A DNA stretch of 64,000 nt, from positions 1 through 64,000 of the forward strand of contig VZRG01000780.1 of assembly GCA_013397435.1 (NCBI GenBank). The letters are read 5' to 3'. The notes under the pieces are model-generated. The model did not search any database, was not told the origin of the DNA, and worked only from the letters and a program-made list of their open reading frames with translations. This document shows, one piece after another, positions 12,701 through 23,994 of this stretch (the first letter of the stretch is position 1; each line of letters begins with the position of its first letter). The translations under genes were made by a program, and so were the position numbers. Source of the stretch: Erythrocercus mccallii (taxonomy: Eukaryota; Chordata; Aves; Passeriformes; Dicruridae).

Positions 12701-14150
12701 ATCCAACAGTAGGGAAGGCATTAAAAATCTGCTCATCCTGACTCCATTTTTGCCTCTGCATTTTTTGCTGAACTCTAAAATACCTAATTTAATAATCTGC
12801 TGTTTCTTTATCAATTCAATTCCTATACTTTCTTTTCTCTTGTGCAGGTATCAGCATTTCAGTAGCAAAAAGGCTTTTTTGTTGACTGTTTAATGAAACT
12901 GATTCTCTTGACATAATGAATTATAGCCAGTTAGTACTGACCTCTGGTAATAACAGGAAAACCCAAATTTGACTTATTCAATGTCTGCTCAGCAGTTCCC
13001 AGAAGAGATGTGGACAGAGCACAACACATCACTAGATTACAAGATGGATAAAGGCAAAAAGTTTGCTGGGCTTCACACGCTCAACCAAGAACAATCTTAG
13101 AAAACAAGCTGGAAGCTACAAGAATTGAGAGACAGATTTAATGGACAACAAATATTTTCACTTCAATGTATCTGGTTTCCAAAGAGTGAACTTGCAATGA
13201 AAAGTACCAAATCCCACTTAATATAATCAGTATAAACGCCCCTAATATGCACATTAAAATTCCCTTTTTGTTTTGACAGCACATTTATGTACAGGGGAAA
13301 AATACTGGACCTGTGGCACACTGGAGACTAACAAAAACAGCTTTGTTCAAGAGAAAAGACTCCATGCTGATGTGGCCTCAAACACACTATACTGCACAGA
13401 GCTTGTTCCACTTAGCTTGGCTGTGGCTGACGTTTAAGAGGTCTATATGTGATCATTCTTACATGGGATCCTTATATTCAATATTAAGGCAAATTTCTTT
13501 CAAAATAAATAAATTACCTACCTAAAGTACTTCTGTGTATTCTATACTACATTCTAAGACAATAGTTACACATAAGCAAACACACCATTTCCCTTTCTGT
13601 ATATCTTACCCAAATTTTGAGCAGCATGACAGCTGCTGAAAGGTAAAGATAGAGAATGAGTTGATCTGGAATTTAATGGGCTTCAAATAAATGCATGCAT
13701 TTGGGTTTTTTCCTGTTCAGAAGTCTGTTTCTCCAATTTGTCTGCCAGGATTAAGGCATTAGAAACTCCTGCACCTCCAGTACAGTCTTGGGGAACAAGA
13801 AGATCTGACACCAAAAAAAAGTATTATGTGCATAAGTCATTAATTTGACTGTGAAAGCTTTTAACATTCTTCCTTTATACACTACACACATATACAAAAA
13901 AAATTTACAAAAATCAGTTTTCTTCTTACAGTCACAACGACATTTAGAGATGGTTAAACTGACTGTTACACATCTACCTTCAAATAACCCTGGGTCAACA
14001 TGAAAAACCTTGGTTTACCTTTAGGAATGAGATCTTATTTTAAGAACAAGGTATATTTATACAGTATCAGGACCATCACTGATACTGATTGCATTTCCCA
14101 GTGAAATTATGCAGTGTGAAATCCCCAAAAAAATTCAATGAAACTATCTT
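6790..14150. other. No gene recognised
   Basis: This is 7.4 kb of AT-rich sequence downstream of LSM8. I saw no convincing exon with paired splice sites and protein similarity, no CpG cluster and no clear CR1 tail. The open frames here are short and have no recognisable motifs. ANKRD7 would be expected on this side by mammalian synteny, but I saw no ankyrin-repeat signature. Confidence 0.5.
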
Positions 14151-14167
14151 TAGCAAAATGTAGAAAC

Positions 14168-14173
14168 TTTAAT
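14168..14173 (-). terminator. LSM8: Candidate LSM8 poly(A) signal (ATTAAA variant)
   Basis: An ATTAAA hexamer lies on the minus strand about 140 nt past the LSM8 stop codon. That would give a short 3'UTR. I saw no canonical AATAAA nearer to the stop. Longer 3'UTRs using sites further left are possible, so the cleavage site is unproven. Confidence 0.4.
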
Positions 14174-14310
14174 TTACATGCAAAACTACAACATACTCAT
14201 AATAAAAAACTGGTGACTAAACAAATTAAACACAATTTTAGAAAAACTGTCCACATTGCTAAATAGGTCTGTACAACCAAAGATTTACAAAGTCCCTGTG
14301 CATTATCTTT

Positions 14311-14401
14311 TCAGTGCACAACTGAGTTTAAAGGTTCTGCTCGAATATTCCCCAAGTCAAGAGCTGAATCTGTCTCTTCATCAATTTCACCAATCACAGC
14401 A
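14311..14401 (-). other. LSM8: LSM8 coding exon 4 and stop
   Basis: The acceptor TTGCAG precedes a T that completes the split Val codon. The exon then encodes AVIGEIDEETDSALDLGNIR followed by AEPLNSVVH and a TGA at 14313-14311. This acidic C-terminal tail is typical of LSM8. Confidence 0.95.
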
Positions 14402-17400
14402 CTGCAATAAAAAAAAATCAGGTTACTATTTGTTGAAATTAAATCACACAGTTCTAAAACAGAAGCTGTATTTTATCATCTAACAATAACAACCCTTATA
14501 TGCTATTGAACTATATCAACTTCAAAGCTTCTAGTGATACACACTGGTATGCTCAAAGTACTTTGTACCGTGACTGTATCTTTCCTTTTATTTTTCAACA
14601 ACTTCCCTATTTCATGAGAGTCCCCTATTTTGAAGTTACTGTTACTTAGCTGTTGATTCTTTTTACTTCTTCCTATAAAGATAATGAATTTCAGCATGTT
14701 AAAAAGTTGCATGAATAGAGAATTATTACTTGTAAAAAATATGTTTGAGTTTGTTAAGTTGCAAAAAAATAAATTATATTTCACACAAGAATATTCAGAA
14801 TTTATTAGAGTAATGTGGCTGTATGATGAAGTCTTTTATCATACATCTCAACTGTATGATGAAACAGTGAAGTAATAAACCATTATTTGCTGTTTTATAT
14901 GCATTTTTACTATCTGCATCAAAAGCTACTGGCAGAGTGACATGCAGAGTTCCACCTTTGTACATGTGCCAAATTACTTTTTCTTAAAAGTCAAAATTGA
15001 TGAAAGTATTCAGAATGATCCACTTTCTCTATGATGTTAGATAAATGCACCTAGATTTCAATTTAAGCCCTGGCATTTTGTTGTACAGAAGTATCCATCA
15101 AAATTAGAAGATGGAAATTCCTATCCAGGCTTGTGTGTCAGTCACTGCAACATACTCTTTTTCCAGCTGTGATAAAAAAATAATCTTACTTTTGCCATCA
15201 GTTTCAGAATGCTGCTGCAAAATAAATATTCCTAGCTGACCCACTTAGCAGGCATTCTTTCCACTTCTCTGGTAACCCTCCCATGGGTTTGGCACACCAG
15301 ATACTTTTCTCTGCACTCAAGGAGCTTTCACTCTCGTTTTGTAAAGGAATTTTACATCAAATACCAACTCATACATTTGACATGTCACTACACTGGCCTC
15401 AACACTTGCTACACTGTCAAGTCAAAAATTTCACGGATTTTCCAGATTATAAAGTGGATTTCTATAAAGTTTTTTTCTTTACAGCAGATGTTCACAGAGA
15501 ACAAGACAAAAAACCTGTTGAAAGTCAATTTTGTACACCAGACTGCTGACTTTTTGCACACAAGTCCTATCTCATTTTTAGTGATTATTCTATCTTTTCC
15601 TTCATCATGTCTCAGCCTGTCCTTGTAGGAGAGATGCTCCAGCCCTCAGATCATCTCAATCTCAACATTACAAGGCAATCACGTCTTTAAAAGAAGCATA
15701 GATGTTTGCTATTTAATACAGAATTACAGTCAATTGTTTGGAAAGACCTGCAAGATCCAGTCCAACCATAAACCTAACACTGCCAAGTCCACCACTAAAC
15801 TATGTCCCTAAGTGTCACTTCTACACATCTTTTTAATACATTCAGGGATGGTGACTCAGCTTTGACAATACTTTCTGTGCTACCCACAAACATGCACGGT
15901 GTCTGGGGCTATCAAGAGTTACAGATTATGGATATATAAATTTACACACACACACAGACACATGTGCATACACACAAAAAGTTTGTATGAAAAGATGTAA
16001 ACAAGTATATGCTATACTTACACGTTATCACCTCTTACAATGTATAAGCCCAGCACTACTTGCTCAACTCCTTGTGAAGAACTGAACACTCGTTCATGGC
16101 TTTCATCCAAAATCAAGTTTATGGTCTGATCAAAACCTTTGAGTGTTCCCTGAAAAAAACACACAAAAAAAAAAAGCGCACTCCCATTGCCCTTAAAATT
16201 TTTCCTCTTTACTGCCAAGGATATCTTAAACAGAGTAGCAAAATAAAGGTACTAGAAAACAGGTGTTCTATTCAGGTTTTATGCTTTGGCTTAAACACAA
16301 ACAGCTAAAGAATGAAATTTTAAAAGCAATAACCAATTTAAGAAAAGCACACATATTACTGTGTGCTCATGCTAAAAGCTTAAGCATTAAAAAAGTATAT
16401 TTTTCATTTTATCAATGATATTCCTCTAGACAATTAATTTTACTATTTCTACATGGCTTTTTGTATGGATGTTTCCAGAATTTAAATAAATTATTAAATA
16501 AAACAACAGAAAAGTTGGATTCTTGTAGTCAACAATACGAAAACCATTCCTAACAAGCAATTTTAAGTGGTATCTCTTTAAAGCAGATTATCTTGTGTTT
16601 ACTAAACTATTTTTAAAAGATAAATTGAAAACACAGGATTTTGTAGCACTTAAGTATGTGTTTGGAAAACTGATAACATAAATTTACCATCACTAATTGA
16701 TTAAGAAATTCAAACTCACATAAAACAGCCCTTCAAACAGTCATAATATGCATTTACATCATCTAACAATGAGTCATATATACCCATTCAAATCTTTATT
16801 GATGGGAAGTATCTTGTAGCACAAACATAAAGTTTACCAGACTGACTTCAGCCAAGCAGATTTGGTGAAGCCAACAGAGCTCTGTTTTCTCTTTCCAGAG
16901 GCTGCACAAAGCTAAGTACAGACAGAAAGATACAATCTTTCTGCAACAATAACACTATTAAGTTACACTCAAAACACAAAAGAATAAAAGATGAGGGGAA
17001 GTGATGCAAGAAAAACAAAACAAAACACAGCAGCAATAAACCCAAAAATACTATACAATCTAATATATTAAGTTGGCCTATCCTCGTGTTTTCAGGTATA
17101 AACAGAACCCACAACAATTCTCCAGCTAATGTTTTTCTACAGCCACAGGGAAGAAATGGTTTTAGCATGAAAGCTGAAGATCTTACAGAACAAAGTGGAC
17201 ATTTAAATGGAAACTAAATTATTGAACAGAGGAGGAATGCATTTCTGTGCATTCTCACAGAACACCATTTGACAAAAAGGCCAGAGCATTTGCAGACAGA
17301 AATTTATCAATGGAAAAAGCTGACATGACATACAAGAAACAGTAAGTATTCATCAAATTCTTTTTTTAAGCTTTATAGCAATTATTCTATACTATACAAC

Positions 17401-18400
17401 TTAGTAGTGTGTATATGTGAGACTATCCTAACGGAGCTTCTTTATTGCCACAATGGAAAGTCTTTATGGGGGAAATAAAATGTTAAAAAATATGTCTTAC
17501 CACAATCATTCTTCCATCAGAAGTGATTACTGCAACAGTACCTAGTATTTCATTAAGGAAACATTCAGTCATATCTGAAATAGAACCATTAATATTTTCT
17601 GAAATGTTTAGATGTAATACAGGTTTTATGAGCCATTTAGAGCCTAAAAAGCCTCTCAGCACTTCTTTTGCATGGTTGACAATACAGTATTTTTCATTAA
17701 CATCTCCTTCAAAGTTTCTCTTGACCCAACCATGGACAATCAAACACAATCATGAAAAGCCTTAAAAAAGGCTTCTCACGTCTCTTCCCATTACTAACGG
17801 CGCTGCCTCAAAATTGAAACAACAGTTTCATCAGCCCTTTAAGTCCTTTAGAAACAGCTCTGCAGTGGTGATCTCGAGGCTAGCATTCTGCGTCCCTTCC
17901 TTCAGAAGATCTGATTATGCCAATTCGATGATCATATACTCATCATCTTGACTAATTCTGGGTTATTAGCCTACTGTTTGTGAATAAAACTACAAATGCC
18001 TATGAACCCACGAAGCACGAAAAAACTAACACCGAAAGCGTTGCAAGAACCCCAACTCGCAGGTTTTGAGCAAGTGATGCGAAGCTGCTACCTAAATGCG
18101 TGTTAATAGCCCTTTAACGGAGCAGGCCCACCGAGAATCTGGCTCATCACAGGCAATGCTCAGCTCGGCAGCACTGGGTGCTGCAGGGGCCTCTATTCTC
18201 CGGTAACCTCCGGCCTGCCAGGCCCATCTCCCGTAAGGAGAAACCGATGCCGCCAACAAGGACGGGCCCAAGCACCAGAACCGCGCTGCCGCGACCAGGC
18301 CCAGGGCCTCGCTCAGGAGGGGGGGCCGGTGCCCGCCACCCCCGTGCCGCGACTCCCGGCGGAGGATACGGTTGATGTAGTTCTCCAGCGCGGAGGTCAT
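14311..18400 (-). CDS. LSM8: LSM8, U6 snRNA-associated Sm-like protein (four coding exons, complete)
   Basis: The coding sequence is join(18400-18370, 17541-17501, 16149-16022, 14401-14311), read on the minus strand. It is 291 nt including the stop and gives 96 residues. All introns are GT-AG and the reading frame is kept at every junction. The protein starts MTSALENYINRTVAVITSDG and has the two Sm motifs. Sm1 includes the DGRMIVGTLKGFDQTINLIL stretch, and Sm2 includes the LGLYIVRGDN stretch. From family knowledge, LSM8 completes the nuclear LSM2-8 heptamer, which binds the 3' oligo(U) end of U6 snRNA and supports spliceosome assembly and U6 stability. The match to recalled human LSM8 is almost complete; the C-terminus reads SVVH rather than SVAH. 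No frameshift or premature stop is present, and the introns show that this is the parental gene, not a retrocopy. A CpG-island promoter fits a housekeeping gene. Confidence 0.97.
15730..15890 (-). mobile_element. CR1 LINE 3' fragment in LSM8 intron 3
   Basis: The plus strand reads GATCCAGTCCAACCATAAAC, then CACTGCCAAGTCCACCACTA, then AACTATGTCCCTAAGTGTCA, which is the reverse complement of the CR1 3' region. The usual end repeat at the left is eroded. It lies in the large intron 3 of LSM8 in the same orientation as the gene. Confidence 0.85.
15945..15976. repeat. (CA)n microsatellite in LSM8 intron 3
   Basis: An interrupted CA run (ACACACACACACAGACACAT and following bases) is seen directly. 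It is short and likely polymorphic. Confidence 0.75.
16022..16149 (-). other. LSM8: LSM8 coding exon 3
   Basis: This is a 128-nt exon. A polypyrimidine tract and TTTCAG acceptor precede GGAACACTC (Gly-Thr-Leu). It encodes the rest of Sm1, the variable loop DESHERVFSSSQGVEQ and Sm2 (VVLGLYIVRGDN). It ends after two bases of the next Val codon at a consensus donor, GT|GTAAGT. Confidence 0.96.
17501..17541 (-). other. LSM8: LSM8 coding exon 2
   Basis: This is a 41-nt exon. The acceptor CTAG is followed by GTACTG, which completes the Arg codon. The exon then encodes TVAVITSDGRMIV and ends in phase 0 at a consensus donor, GTG|GTAAGA. It carries the first half of the Sm1 motif, including the DGR turn. 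Confidence 0.95.
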
Positions 18401-18720
18401 GGCGGCCGACTCTCACCGCGAGGCGCCGCCACCTCCGGCGCGCGCCGCTGACGTAACGGCCGGCGCGCAGGCGCACAGCCCGGGGGCGGGGCTGGCCTGC
18501 GGGGGGCGAGGACGCGCATGCGCTGGGGTCAGGAAGCGGCAGGGAGGTGCGAGAGGGTCGTACCAAGGAGCGATCGGCCAGAGCCGCGTGGGGGGGGGTT
18601 GCGGCGCCCCCTCCGCGGCACATGGAGCCCCCCGCAGGGACGCCCGGGAGGCGCGGCCGGGGGCAGGGGTTGGGTTTGGGGCGGGTGGGGAAGGTTCATT
18701 CCCTGCAGCCAAGGGTCGGG
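18120..18720. promoter_or_regulatory. LSM8: CpG island at the LSM8 promoter and exon 1
   Basis: This is the longest GC- and CpG-rich stretch in an otherwise AT-rich window. It covers LSM8 exon 1, the proximal intron and about 300 bp upstream. Motifs visible upstream of the ATG are TGACGTAAC (ATF/CREB-like, 18449-18457), GCGCAGGCGCA (NRF1-like, 18465-18475), GGGGGCGGGGC (GC box, 18482-18492) and a palindromic GCGCATGCGC (NRF1 consensus, 18514-18523). No TATA box is evident near the start. This is the usual structure of a ubiquitously used promoter, and such islands can fire in both directions. The overlapping open frames here are products of high GC content. Confidence 0.85.
18370..18400 (-). 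other. LSM8: LSM8 coding exon 1
   Basis: This exon holds 31 coding nt: the ATG (18400-18398), codons for MTSALENYIN, and the first base of an Arg codon. The donor GT is at 18369-18368, with GTATCC following the exon. Reading through the donor gives a different sequence rich in Arg and Gly, so the splice is needed to reach the conserved RTVAVITSDG. The 5'UTR and transcription start lie upstream, in the CpG island. Confidence 0.95.
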
Positions 18721-18778
18721 CTTCAGGGCCTTGCTGCCTCGTGTAGGTTTTCTCTTTTCAGTGGCCGCAGGCAAAGAG

Positions 18779-19770
18779 CTGAGATCAAGGGGTCATTGTG
18801 CACGTGGAGACCAATGACTACTGGTGTCCCTCCAGGGGCCGGTACTGGGGCCAACACTGCTCATCTTTATAGGCGACATGGACAGTGGGATTGAGTTCAC
18901 TCTCATCAAAATTGCTGATAATACCAAGATGTGTGGTGACGTCCAACACGCCAGAGGGAAAGGATGCCATCCAGAGGGATCTGGATAGGCTTGAGAGATG
19001 GTCGCACGTGAATCTCATCAAGTTCAACAAGGCCAAGTGTAAGGTCAGTCCCAGACAGGTTCAGGGCAGTCCCAGACACACCTACAGGCTGAGTGGACAG
19101 GTGATTAAGAGCAGCCTTGTGGAGAAAGACTTGGGGGATGAAAAACTCAACATAACCCAGCAGTGTGCACTTGCAGCCCAGAAAGCCCACGTGGGCTGCA
19201 TCAAAAGCAGTGTGGGCAGTAGGTCGAGAAAACTGATTGTACCCCTCTCTTCTTGTGAGACCTTACCTGTGTCACAGCATATCCCAGCAGGAGGACATGG
19301 AACTGTTGGAGCAAGTCCAGATGAGGACCATGAAGTTGATAAGAGGACTAGAGCACCTTCCTTACAAAGACAGGGTGGCAGTTGGGAATGTTCAGCCTGG
19401 AGAAGAGAAGATTGGATGGAGACCTCACAGCAACCTTCCACTCTCCAAAGGGGGTCTAAAGGAAAGCCAGAGAGGGACTCTTTTTTGGGTATTATGGTGA
19501 CAGGACAATGAGTAAGGGGTACAACCTAAAAGAGGGGAAATTTAAGCTAGATATTAGGAAGAATTATTTACTGTGAGGGTGCTGACATACTGGAATAGGT
19601 TTCCCAGGGAGGCTGTGGATATCCCAACCCTGGCAGTTTTCAAGGTCAGGTTGGGTAAGGCCTTGAGCAGCCTGGTCTAGTGGAAGGTGTCTCTGTCCAT
19701 TGCAAGAGAGGTTGGGATTAGATGATCTTTAAGATGCCTTCCAACCTGTAAATTCATATGAGTCTTGCTA
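18779..19770 (+). mobile_element. CR1 LINE, 3' about 1 kb, pointing away from LSM8
   Basis: The block follows the CR1 ORF2 3' half and 3'UTR in order: GGGATTGAGTTCACTCTCAT, CATCCAGAGGGATCTGGATA, GAGAAAGACTTGGGGGATGA, and then AGATATTAGGAAGAATTATT. It ends with a GATGATCTTTAAGATGCCTT stretch near the 3' end. It is 5'-truncated and carries frameshifts and stops; the open frame across 18885-19511 is a degenerate part of it. It starts just past the LSM8 CpG island, about 380 bp upstream of the LSM8 ATG. Confidence 0.92.
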
Positions 19771-19779
19771 GTATGGGAG

Positions 19780-21349
19780 CCATGTAATCCTCCTTTGGTT
19801 TCCTGTGGGCTGCCGGTGCGAGGTGGGCAGGAAGGAGGCCTGACTGCTGCCCTTCCACAAAGCCACCAAGTCCCACACAGCTGCTTGCTCATTTCCCAGT
19901 CAGTGGGATGGGGGAAGGAATTGGAAGGATAAAAGCTGGAAAACTCTTGGGTTAAGATAAAGACAGTTCAACAGGGAAAGCAAAAGCTGTGCACACAAGC
20001 AAAGCAAAACAAGGAAATAAGTCACTGCTTCCTATGCGCAGGCAGGTGTTCCACCATCTCCAGGAAAGCAGAGCCCCATTACATGTAACAGTGACTTGCA
20101 AAATCAAATGCCATCACTCCAAACATCCCCCCTTTCTCCTTCCCCCCACTTTATGTACAGAGCAAATGTCATATGGTAAAGAATATACCTTTGGTCAGTT
20201 TGGGTCACCTGTCCCGGCTGTGTCTTCTCCCAACCTCCCAGTTGAGATTGCCCCTGTCACTAGTAGTCCAATTTCCTTTTATTTCAGTAAAAGAGACCAA
20301 TTGGCAAGAAGTCCAAACCTCTTGGACAGTGGTTTGATTCCTGCAGGGAATACAATTTCTGGAAAGGAGAATGCTATTGTTTATTCTTCTAGTCTGCCAA
20401 TTGTTTTCTTGCACACTACAGCCATCTCCACCACAGAGAAAGCAAAATTAAATTTTTTAAGGCAAATTAGCCAGAAAAAAGAAATAGGTGTTCTTTGGTA
20501 CCTCTAAAGGTACCTACACCAATGTAGTCTCTGAAGAATTTGTCTAATGGCTCAGCCTTCATCAGAAACATGACAAGAGATGTCAGAGAACAAAATACTT
20601 TTGGAATTGAGCATTACACAATTCTCATCCTCTTAAGCTTTTATTATAAGGAGCTTAACAACTGCCACTAACGGTTAGACCAGGAATGCAATAATTATTC
20701 TGTATTTCATGTAAGAGGCTAAAGGGTTTTTTGTGGGGAGGGTTGACATTTTCATTTTCATACTCTTCTTTCTCTCTGTAAAGAGACATTTTCAAAGGCC
20801 AAGAACATAAGATCATCTGGATACAAGGATGTAGGATGAAATCTTAAAATACTTGCAGGACATTGCCACAATACCTGATGCCAAGGATCTCTCATCCATC
20901 TGTTTATATTAAGTGTCCCTGAAAACCAGAGAAGGGCTTTTAAAAAAACTATTTTAATTTATAAAGGAGAATTAAAACCCAAAGAGTAAAACCAGGCTCC
21001 TGAAGTCCAGTGCCCAGGCTTTGCCAAACCAGGTGCTTAAAAGAAGTTAGCACCCTCAGTATAAAGGAACTCTGAAAAGACAATTCCTGGCTTCATGTAC
21101 TCTTAGGCTCCTCCTGAAGGCAGGCGGCTCGGCCCTTCTTCTCGCAGCCCTAACTGAGCTTCAGTCTGCCGTTTGAAGCCACTTACTCTCTTCCTGCAAA
21201 ACACCACCACACACAGAGGAAATGGAGAGTTCTAATTTAAACTCGTATCATTTGTGGGGGGGGAAAACCCATATTGCCTGCCTCTGCCCTTCAGGAGCAA
21301 GGTTTGGCAGGCTAAATTACAACCTGGGGGCACAATTTGCGTAATTCTG
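19780..21349. other. No gene recognised
   Basis: This stretch lies between the CR1 element and the small CpG segment. A 172-codon open frame (19989-20507) has no recognised motif and no codon pattern I could support as real. I see nothing else of note. Confidence 0.45.
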
Positions 21350-21530
21350 TGGAAGCTGTGCCCCGTGCGGAGGGAGGCCGGACGCTGTGGTTCGGCGGCG
21401 TGCCCAGCAGGGGGCGCTGCTGCCTGCGCGCCTCGCCGCAGCCCCTGCGCTGAGGGGAGGGAGCGGAGGGGCGGCCCTGCGCCTCCGAGTTCGCGGCCTC
21501 AGGCTTTAGCACGTCACCCGGGCCTCCTTC
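21350..21530. promoter_or_regulatory. Small CpG-rich segment with a CTCF-like core
   Basis: About 180 bp of GC- and CpG-rich sequence is isolated in AT-rich surroundings, 3 kb upstream of LSM8. It includes CCAGCAGGGGGCGCTG at 21404-21419, a near-perfect CTCF core on the plus strand. It could be an insulator, a minor promoter (for example for a non-coding RNA) or both. No start site or exon can be assigned from sequence alone. Confidence 0.6.
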
Positions 21531-22449
21531 ACACGGAAAAATAGCTTTCTACCAGAGAATGAGATGCGTTTCCCACTAAAGATGTCTGTGTTTCTCCAGT
21601 GCTTACAAAGCTAGCCTACTGTGATTAACTCAGACACGGATATTTCACAGGTTCACTCTTGCATTAGACCAGATACATTTTATTTCTGTTAACCGTATAA
21701 CATTGGCAACACTTGGGATCAGAAAATTGTGTCTGGTTTTTGCCCGTTCCTTCCCTTCAGTTGCTGCAGAGCTGCCTTTGGGGACATGCTGAGTAATAAT
21801 AATGCCCATTAAGCTCTCAGCTGAAGAAACAAAGAACTCTTTTAAAAAAGCTTCCTTTTCTCTTACATTGTTTAGATATAGCTTACTTGCTAATTCCATT
21901 TGCTCCTGTAATTAAAATTTATTTCTGCAATTGATTCTCCATACATTAAGGTTGCTATGGCAAGTGATTGCTCTATGTCATGCATTCTGCAGAACGTGTG
22001 ACCAGCTAATCGTACCCTGTAGTGTCTGCACACTTTGTGACTTCCTTAAAGTCTGCCAGGGCAGGAAGGAAACCCTGCAATGGTAGTTGTAAGGTGTGTG
22101 TGCCAGCAGTTGTGTGCAAAATTGTTATCTAGTCTAAGGTAGAATGGCTGAGTAAGTTCTTTGTTTCTAGTTACAGTATATTGTTTGTGTTTTACATCTC
22201 CTAAACCATGCTAGCTGCTGATGGCTGCTTTCCTTACTTACTCAGAAGTAGCCAGGATTTATAGAGCCAGCCATGCTGAAGGGTGAAATGGCTTTGTGAT
22301 GCTCTCATGAGAAGAGGGGCCTGACTGCTATTGCTATGCCATGGCATGTCAAGCCATGTCTCTGCCAGATCAGATGGAGAAAGGTGCAAGACTTACTCCT
22401 TCAGCTTCCTTGGAAGCTGAAAATCTAGTATAATCACCTGATGACTGTT

Positions 22450-22961
22450 GGAACAGAGCTTTAAAGAATTTAGTATAACCAAACTCCCCAAACTAGTAAC
22501 ATCCTGTAGTAATGCCCCCCCCAACTCTTGTGTGGGTTTTTCTGTATAAGGAAATGGCTTCACGTTCCTGCTTGACTTATTAGGAAGTGTAACTAGAAAG
22601 TTCTATGTTCTTCTCTTTGTGATTGGCTCAGTGCCAGGAAAGAAGCACCTGTTGGCCTTTGTAACTGTTCCTCAAAACCTATAGTCCTTGTCATTGGCAG
22701 GTTTCCAGAGAACCCGCCTCAATCATTAAGTATAAAAGGTGATAGAACAAAGGGACCAATGGCATTTTGGAGGTGTTGTAGCAGGTGTAAGATATTCTTG
22801 CACTGTGCTCGGCTTATTCTTTATTTTGTAACTTTTCAGTTCAGTTATTAAACCTTTTTGAGTTTCAAGACACACTCGATCATGCTGTCTCGCTAATTAT
22901 TATTAAGCCATATCTGAACGGCTGGACCCTCAGATCTTATGGGGTATCCATCCCCATAACA
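22450..22961 (+). mobile_element. ERV LTR, plus orientation, left end uncertain
   Basis: TATAAAAGG at 22731-22739 is followed about 115 bp later by ATTAAA (22847-22852), then a roughly 110-bp U5-like part ending CCCCATAACA at 22961. That order fits U3-R-U5 of an LTR on the plus strand. I could not find the matching TG start with a target duplication, so the left coordinate is approximate. Confidence 0.6.
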
Positions 22962-23347
22962 TCCGTCAGCCTGTTCAACAAGAATTGCATCCCTTGGTTG
23001 CTGCTTAAGAAAAAATAGCACCTGAGGTAGGGAATAATGGAGTGGTACATACTGAAGAAGAAGAATCACGCAGTATGTACGTCACAAGAAAACTAAGCAT
23101 CCCCAAATCCCACACATTTAATTTACTTAATCCGATAGCCTTTCTAATACTTTCTGGGACTCAAAGTTTTAAATCTCTCTGATTTTCACCTACATGTCCA
23201 GAATCTCACTTCATAGAAAGAGCTTAGCCCTTTAGCTTGTCTTTAGTTTATACACCCAAGATTGCTAAAGATGATTGATTATGTGTTCAGTTAAAACACA
23301 AACATTCCTTCCGCTTTATTCCTCTGAATCTGTAGAGACTTTAGGGC

Positions 23348-23994
23348 TGTCTTGGTTTAGGGCAAATTTGGGAGGAAACCTCCAAAGGGGTTCCTCTGGA
23401 AAGCAAACCCAAACGGCCCCTCCCCCCTGCCAGCCCGGGAAAAGGAACTTCCTTAGAGAAAAGTGGAAAAAGCTATTTATTTAATAAAGATACCTACAAG
23501 TACAAAGAATGAATAATATGAAACAATAAAATGAATAATGAAACAATAAAACCTCTTGCTGCTCTGAAGAGGGATGGCAAACTGAGAAAAGTCCTTGCCA
23601 TGGTGTAGCTCAGTCTCTCAGTCCCTCCAGAGGTCCAGGCCCAGTGGGGCCGCAGGTGCGAGCCCTCAGTGCTCCGCTGGGTTTTTCAGTCCAGAGCAGA
23701 TTTAAACAGTCTCAAGAAAAGGAAGAAAAAAACAGTCCAGGGTTTGTTCTCTGCCTCAGCTAGCTAAACTAACTAAAAGCACAGGAGATCGCCGCTGCTG
23801 TCCATGCCGGACACGAACACACAGTCAGGAGTGAGGAATGTCGGGGGAGTCAGGCAGTTCTCTCAAAACAAACTCCGCGCTTCTTCTTTCCCTGGTTCAC
23901 TCTCAGAATCAGTCTTAAAGGTACAGGACTCAGTATACAGCACTAACAGAACACACAACTGGGGATACAGGCATCATAAAGTCACCCTACAACA
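23348..23994 (-). mobile_element. Solo LTR of an endogenous retrovirus (647 bp, intact ends)
   Basis: The element starts TGTCTTGGTTTAG and ends CACCCTACAACA. The 5-bp target duplication AGGGC flanks it at 23343-23347 and 23995-23999. The TGTCTTGGTTT start is common in avian LTRs, as I recall. On the minus strand, TTATTAAATAAATAGC about 140 bp before the element's end supplies the poly(A) signal, so the LTR points left. The LTR is more GC-rich than its surroundings. Confidence 0.88.

Noticed and set aside
17483..17749. An 88-codon minus-strand frame containing TVAVITSDGRMIV
   Set aside because: Only 17541-17501 is exon. The upstream part is intron 1 read through, and the tail VRHIF is intron 2 past the donor.
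18147..18894. Several overlapping open frames of 80-158 codons on both strands around the LSM8 promoter
   Set aside because: They are low-complexity Gly/Pro/Arg/Ala frames caused by CpG-island composition. Only the first 10 codons of the 18400 frame are real LSM8 sequence.
18885..19511. A 208-codon open frame
   Set aside because: It lies wholly in a CR1 element and runs in and out of the reverse-transcriptase frame; it is a retroelement relic and not a host gene.
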